This document shows positions 60,178 through 64,000 of a stretch of DNA of 64,000 bases, in pieces. Under the pieces are notes generated by a model. The model saw nothing but the letters and a program-made list of their open reading frames with translations. It did not search any database and was not told the DNA's origin. This DNA is from Micromonospora sp. WMMD1128 (lineage in GTDB: Bacteria > Actinomycetota > Actinomycetes > Mycobacteriales > Micromonosporaceae). A program made the translations under genes and the position numbers. Position 1 is the stretch's first letter, and the number at the start of each line of letters is the position of its first letter. Where the stretch lies: contig NZ_CP114902.1 of NCBI RefSeq assembly GCF_027497235.1, forward strand, positions 4,924,001 to 4,988,000. The letters run 5' to 3'.

Positions 60178-60891
60178 TCAGCCCACTCCCGGGATGCCCG
60201 TCAAACCCTCGATCCACCCGGCGACCACCGACGTCTGGATGGCATAGCCGTAGGAATAGTCCGGCGCGTACGAGTAGTAGATCCCATAGACGCGGTCGCC
60301 CGCCCAAACGCCCGCGCCCGAGTCTCCCTTCACCGGAATGCCGTCGATGGGAATCAGCCGCATGTGGTCCACGGCGGACCCGTCCACCGACAGGGAACAG
60401 ACCCGGAGCGACGGAGTTGGCGCCGACGAGGGCACGGATGGTTGATCCTGACCCCAGCCCCGCACCGCGACGGTGATGCCGGTCTTCAGGAGCGAGTTGG
60501 CGTTGTACTTCGCGATGAGGTTCACGTTGCGCACGGACCACCGCAGATGCAGCACCGCGACGTCGTACTTGTCGTTGGGCGCCCAGCCGATGACCGGGAC
60601 CCCCTCGCCGTACTTCGGCCTGCGGTCACCGGTCCAGATCTGGAACCTGTCGGGGTCTTCGCCGTCGAAGCAGTGCTTGGCGGTGAGCACCCAACGCTGA
60701 CCGATAAGCGTTCCGGTGCACTTGTATCTCGCTCCGGAGTCGGCCCAGATGTTGACCTGGCCGCGGAGCACCCCGCTGGTGGTGCCACCGAATATGGCAG
60801 ACGCCGGGGTCGAGCCGGCGAACACCAGCGCGACCGCGAGGCCGGCCGCCGCAACGGCTACGACACCTGAACGGATCAAGCGCTCGATCAT
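60178..60891 (-). CDS. secreted trypsin-like serine protease (S1)
   Basis: 237 aa. Signal peptide (SGVVAVAAAGLAVALVFAGSTPASA), His in VLTAKHCFDGE, Asp in KYDVAVLHLRW and Ser in VKGDSGAGVWAG; the usual SGGP is SGAG. Two Cys pairs (KCTG with KHC; RVC). Exported peptidase. ATG 60891 chosen, with GGGAGAA 8 nt upstream, rather than a TTG two codons earlier. Confidence 0.9.
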   Translation of the reverse strand: MIERLIRSGVVAVAAAGLAVALVFAGSTPASAIFGGTTSGVLRGQVNIWADSGARYKCTGTLIGQRWVLTAKHCFDGEDPDRFQIWTGDRRPKYGEGVPVIGWAPNDKYDVAVLHLRWSVRNVNLIAKYNANSLLKTGITVAVRGWGQDQPSVPSSAPTPSLRVCSLSVDGSAVDHMRLIPIDGIPVKGDSGAGVWAGDRVYGIYYSYAPDYSYGYAIQTSVVAGWIEGLTGIPGVG

Positions 60892-61173
60892 GAACAAGGT
60901 TCTCCCGTCCAGCCATTGGTATTGATCAGGTGACCATAATCAATTCCGCGCACAATCGGCAGAAGCACTGGATGACAATGCGGTTTCGCGGTGATGACGG
61001 AGTCAGGGCTGGTTGGCGCCAGCGCCGGTTCTCGTCGGTCACACCACCGTGTCGACGTCCTCTCGAAGCCCTCCGTGGCGAGCGCGGTCGAGCCTTTCCG
61101 CAGACGGGAGAAGTGGTGGGAGGATGGGGCCTCCGTTGGCAGGCTTGTCCCACCGGGGCGGGTAGGAGTGTCG

Positions 61174-62058
61174 ATGAAATTTGAGCAGCTGTGGTCCGGG
61201 CTGGCGACGGACCTCCTAAGCACCCTTGCTGCCTACCGGTCCCGGGTCACGGAAATCGACGTGCGGGAGAAGGCCGACCAGACTCTGCTCACGGAGGCCG
61301 ACCTCGTAGTCGAGCGGATGATCCTCGCCAAGATCCGCGCCCTGGATCCTGCGGCCCGCGTGCTTGCCGAGGAATCAGGTAGTGGTAGTTGGCGGCCCGC
61401 CGTCGACGAGGAACCCGATCGGATCTGGATCATCGATCCGATCGATGGCACGGCGGAGTTCGTCCGGCCGCAGAGCACCGAGTTCTGCTCCGTCGTCTGC
61501 CTGCTGGAGCGGCGGGAGCCGGTGGCCGCGCTCATCGTCGCCCCCGAACTCGGCACCGGTCGCGCGCCGGTGATCGTGCACGCGTCCCGAGCCGACAACA
61601 CGATCCTGGTCAACGGTCGACCCGCCACGCTCAACAACAGTCCGGAGCCCGCACTTGTCGCATCCCTGACACGCAGTTCGACGTCCGAGGCACCGCGTCA
61701 CGAGTCGGCCATGATCAAGGCCGGATATCGGCTGAAGACCCGCACCACGTCACAGACGCTCGACATGCTTCGGACAGCGCTGGATCTCACCGACCTCGTC
61801 GAGGGCTCACCGCGCTTCGACCTCTTCCACCGCGGGCGGCAGAAGGTCTGGGACGGCTTGGCGGGCTTGTGCCTGGGTGAGATCGTCGGTCTAATGTCTA
61901 CGGACATCGATGGAAACAAGCGTCTACCGGTGTCCATCGAGACGCTCGCTCAGCCAGAACCGACTTTCGCCAGCACCGTCATGGGTCGCCCGGAGGCAGT
62001 CAAGTGGTTCGTGGAGGTAGCGCGGAACTCCCGCACCGAAACACCGAAGTCCTCGTAG
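61174..62058 (+). CDS. inositol monophosphatase / CysQ-like phosphatase
   Basis: 294 aa. Metal-site motifs TEADLVVERMI, AEESG and IIDPIDGTAEFVRPQ (DPIDGT) are intact and the C-terminal WDGLAGL is the usual WD site. Relatives dephosphorylate inositol phosphates, fructose bisphosphate, or 3'-phosphoadenosine 5'-phosphate; the substrate is not known. GTAGGAG precedes the ATG. The next gene starts 55 bp before its stop. The 282 bp upstream (60892-61173) show no other gene. Confidence 0.88.
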   Translation: MKFEQLWSGLATDLLSTLAAYRSRVTEIDVREKADQTLLTEADLVVERMILAKIRALDPAARVLAEESGSGSWRPAVDEEPDRIWIIDPIDGTAEFVRPQSTEFCSVVCLLERREPVAALIVAPELGTGRAPVIVHASRADNTILVNGRPATLNNSPEPALVASLTRSSTSEAPRHESAMIKAGYRLKTRTTSQTLDMLRTALDLTDLVEGSPRFDLFHRGRQKVWDGLAGLCLGEIVGLMSTDIDGNKRLPVSIETLAQPEPTFASTVMGRPEAVKWFVEVARNSRTETPKSS

Positions 62059-63287
62059 ACGTCACATCGATCATCGGTGCCGATGACTTCGTCTCCGCCC
62101 AGAACCGCCACGGGCAACCCGGCGATCCGTTCGCGCGACAGGCGTTCGTCGAGCTGATCCAGTCATTGATCTTCATGAAACGGGTGTGGGTCGCCCATCC
62201 GGTGCTCGCGCAACCCACCGCTGCGGATTTCGGCACCAAGCCTCTCCTGCTCCGGGCGTTGGCAGAGGCCGAGCTGCTCCATCCGCTGCAACTGGACGCC
62301 GATGAGAGCCAAGCCGCCCGGACCGCCGAGGAGTCCGCTCTTCAGGATCTGCAGAGCTGGCAGGGAAGCCGGGCGCTCGGGCAGTTCATCGAGCAGGCAC
62401 TCGCCTGTGACGATGCCATGCCCGGCACCCGTAACTCGCTGTCGAGGCGCATCCACGGGTGGTCCACGTTCCAGGCCGCACACGTCCGCGTCGCCGGCCA
62501 TCACGCCGATCGGATCGCGACCTCCGACGGTGTGGAGGATGATCCTTTCGGTGAGTGGGCGAGGGCGGCTTCGATCGTCCTACGGGGGCCACTACGGTCG
62601 ATGGCCCCGCCTGGGGAGGAGGTCTACGTCGCGGCCACCCTTGCCCGCGGGCTCAAGTATCGGTCGAGGGCGGATGCCACCGGCCTTTCCTACCAGGCAC
62701 ACCCCCTCCGAAGAGATTTCCTCCTCACCTTCGATTTGTCCCGCGAGGGCGCGGCCGAGGGAGTCGTACTCGACGTCATCAAGGCTATTCGCGGCATCCA
62801 CCAGTCGCTCGCCACTGCCGCGAGTGAGAGCGACACTCATCAGGTGCGGCTGCTCGAGCTGGAACTACCGCTTCTCGGTGGCCGGCTCTGGCATGCCTCG
62901 GAGACCGGCAGGCTGGGCGACAACGCGTGGGTCGACCTGGTCGTCAGCCGCATCGGCGAATATCGGCAGAAGGCGGCTGATCTGCGAGCGGCCGTCGCCA
63001 GGTGCGTCACCGACGAGGACTATCTACGCCTGGCACGGGACATCGACGAGGCGAAGAAGCAACTGCTCGAACGCCTCGGGTTTCGCAAGATCGTGTTGTC
63101 GGCGGTAGAGCAGGAACTCGTCAACGGCGTGGCGTCCGTGGCCGAGTCGGTGCCGGGCATACCAAAGGTCTCGGGAATGTGGATCGGCGCCCGGGTGATC
63201 GGCAAACAGATGGCTGCCACCGGCACGCCGGTACAGCGCTTCCTGTACAAGGAGTTCTACCGGGCGTGGAAGCGGGCCGGACGCTGA
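62004..63287 (+). CDS. unknown protein overlapping the phosphatase gene
   Basis: 427 aa, not recognised. N-terminal HRNTEVLVDVTSIIGADDFV looks like the first strand of a PIN-type nuclease, but other PIN acidic residues are not obvious. Middle: long helices (EEVYVAATLARGLKYRSRA, HQVRLLELELPLLGGRLW). C-terminus basic (FLYKEFYRAWKRAGR). No membrane or signal segment. GTG start with GGAGG 8 nt upstream, inside the phosphatase gene, so likely cotranscribed and coupled. Confidence 0.72.
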   Translation: MVRGGSAELPHRNTEVLVDVTSIIGADDFVSAQNRHGQPGDPFARQAFVELIQSLIFMKRVWVAHPVLAQPTAADFGTKPLLLRALAEAELLHPLQLDADESQAARTAEESALQDLQSWQGSRALGQFIEQALACDDAMPGTRNSLSRRIHGWSTFQAAHVRVAGHHADRIATSDGVEDDPFGEWARAASIVLRGPLRSMAPPGEEVYVAATLARGLKYRSRADATGLSYQAHPLRRDFLLTFDLSREGAAEGVVLDVIKAIRGIHQSLATAASESDTHQVRLLELELPLLGGRLWHASETGRLGDNAWVDLVVSRIGEYRQKAADLRAAVARCVTDEDYLRLARDIDEAKKQLLERLGFRKIVLSAVEQELVNGVASVAESVPGIPKVSGMWIGARVIGKQMAATGTPVQRFLYKEFYRAWKRAGR

Positions 63288-63292
63288 CGCGA

Positions 63293-63350
63293 CGGTTAAT
63301 AGGGGCCCCCGCCTATACCGAATGCGTTAAGCGGGGGCCCCGCCTTACAT
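63293..63350. repeat. GC palindromic repeat, copy F
   Basis: GGTTAATAGGGGCCCCCGCCTATACCGAATGCGTTAAGCGGGGGCCCCGCCTTACAT, nearly identical to copy E. It contains the stop codon of the minus-strand beta-mannosidase. Confidence 0.93.
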
Positions 63351-64000
63351 GTTCACGCAGCGCAGCACCGGGCGGTGGGTGAGCGCCGCCGCGTCCAGCG
63401 GCGCGAGCGCGCGCACCGTGAAGGCGGTGCTCTCGCCCGGCAGCAACGTCACAAGCGCCCGGTCGACCTGCGCGGACGGGTCCAGCCGGTCGGGGAACAG
63501 CGTCAGGTCGCGCAACGCCGTGCGGGCGGTCACCACGATCCGCTGGCCGCCGTCGACCGGCTCGACGCTCGCGTCCCACTCGGCCGCCGGCCAGTCGATG
63601 TCGCGGTCCTCGGCGAAGAACCACAGCGCGCGCTCCGCGGTGTCGCCGGCCTCCGCGACCAGCAGCTCACGCCGACCTTCGTCCGGCCGCGCCAGCTCCG
63701 CCGGCAAGGTCAACACCACCGAGGAGTACGCCGGGACGTCGAGGTCGACCGAGGTCTTCGCCCTCGGCTCCCCGGTGACGGTGACCCGGGTGACAGTGGC
63801 CGGCGCGGTCCACGCCCGCGCGGTGTCGTTCACCGCGACCAGCGCCAGCCCGCCGTCGCGCGGTTGCACGGTGAGCAGCCGGTCGGCGTAGGCGCGGCGC
63901 AGCGCGTACCACAGGGGTTTGCGTCGGCCGTCGCCGTCGACGGCGGCCCAGGAGGTGACCGGCCAGCAGTCGTTGAGCTGCCACACGATGGTGCCCATGC
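63345..64000 (-). CDS. GH2 beta-mannosidase, 3' end
   Basis: The last 218 codons of a glycoside hydrolase family 2 enzyme; the rest lies beyond the right edge. [36 protein letters not shown] is the conserved end of the GH2 TIM barrel in beta-mannosidases, followed by the Ig-like C-terminal domains. The catalytic Glu residues are outside the window. Its terminal residues LRCVNM precede a TAA that lies in repeat copy F. Confidence 0.85.
   Translation of the reverse strand, partial: MGTIVWQLNDCWPVTSWAAVDGDGRRKPLWYALRRAYADRLLTVQPRDGGLALVAVNDTARAWTAPATVTRVTVTGEPRAKTSVDLDVPAYSSVVLTLPAELARPDEGRRELLVAEAGDTAERALWFFAEDRDIDWPAAEWDASVEPVDGGQRIVVTARTALRDLTLFPDRLDPSAQVDRALVTLLPGESTAFTVRALAPLDAAALTHRPVLRCVNM

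Noticed and set aside
55540..64000. A defence island or prophage.
   Set aside because: One IS and one nuclease-like gene are present, but no phage genes, integrase or recognised defence operon.

Overview
The window is high-GC actinobacterial DNA. It most resembles a Micromonosporaceae (Micromonospora-like) chromosome. The evidence is very strong GC bias, many GTG starts, paired XRE/DUF5753 and DUF397 genes, an HU protein with a long Lys/Ala/Thr tail, CofC of F420 biosynthesis, and a housekeeping gene order that matches my memory of the Mycobacterium tuberculosis Rv2974c-Rv3003c segment (thiL, DUF3515, ddl, gpsA, cofC, ppk1, mutT1, hup, leuD, leuC, IclR regulator, tRNA-Glu/Gln, FAH protein, leuB, serA, ilvC, ilvN, ilvB). 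The genus is inferred; no rRNA marker is present.

Layout. 1-6.5 kb: FakA/DAK2-type gene (cut by the window edge), rpmB, ATP-grasp enzyme, GNAT acetyltransferase, thiL, a stand-alone Lrp effector domain, DUF3515 protein, ddl. 6.8-8.4 kb: a small unknown gene divergent from an XRE-DUF397 pair. 8.4-17.6 kb: ROK protein, PrmC-like methyltransferase, the overlapping plsC-gpsA-cystathionine gamma-lyase operon, cofC (with an extra C-terminal domain), ppk1, mutT1. 17.6-24.8 kb: membrane EEP phosphatase, hup, leuCD with its divergent IclR regulator, three tRNAs, FAH protein. 25-35.6 kb: accessory and envelope functions (repeat-rich membrane protein, CE3-CBM2 secreted esterase, arfB, HtrA-like protease, moxR-DUF58-VWA operon, secreted protein, second EEP protein). 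35.6-53 kb: a branched-chain amino acid and serine region (cimA, ilvE, leuB, serA, ilvBNC, ilvD) with ApbE, a phosphatase and a GGDEF-EAL protein between. 53-64 kb: mostly unknown accessory genes, an ISAs1 element inside an XRE regulator gene, a PD-(D/E)XK-like protein, a trypsin-like protease, an IMPase-like gene overlapping an unknown gene, and the 3' end of a GH2 beta-mannosidase.

Functional themes. Almost all of the isoleucine/valine/leucine pathway is here except leuA. cimA and ilvB each have a short leader ORF followed by a U-tailed terminator, which predicts transcription attenuation. leuC and the IclR gene share a 37-bp divergent promoter. At least ten genes, plus the ilvB leader ORF, have a TANNNT- or CAGNNT-like -10 box 6-8 nt before the start codon, which predicts leaderless transcripts.

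Most notable non-genic structure. A two-armed GC-palindromic repeat occurs at six gene ends and supplies stop codons and sometimes C-terminal tails to neighbouring proteins. The ISAs1 insertion has an 8-bp target duplication whose removal restores the XRE reading frame exactly. No clear new multi-gene system was found. The least explained genes are the PD-(D/E)XK-like gene (58750-60132) and the overlapping IMPase/unknown pair (61174-63287).
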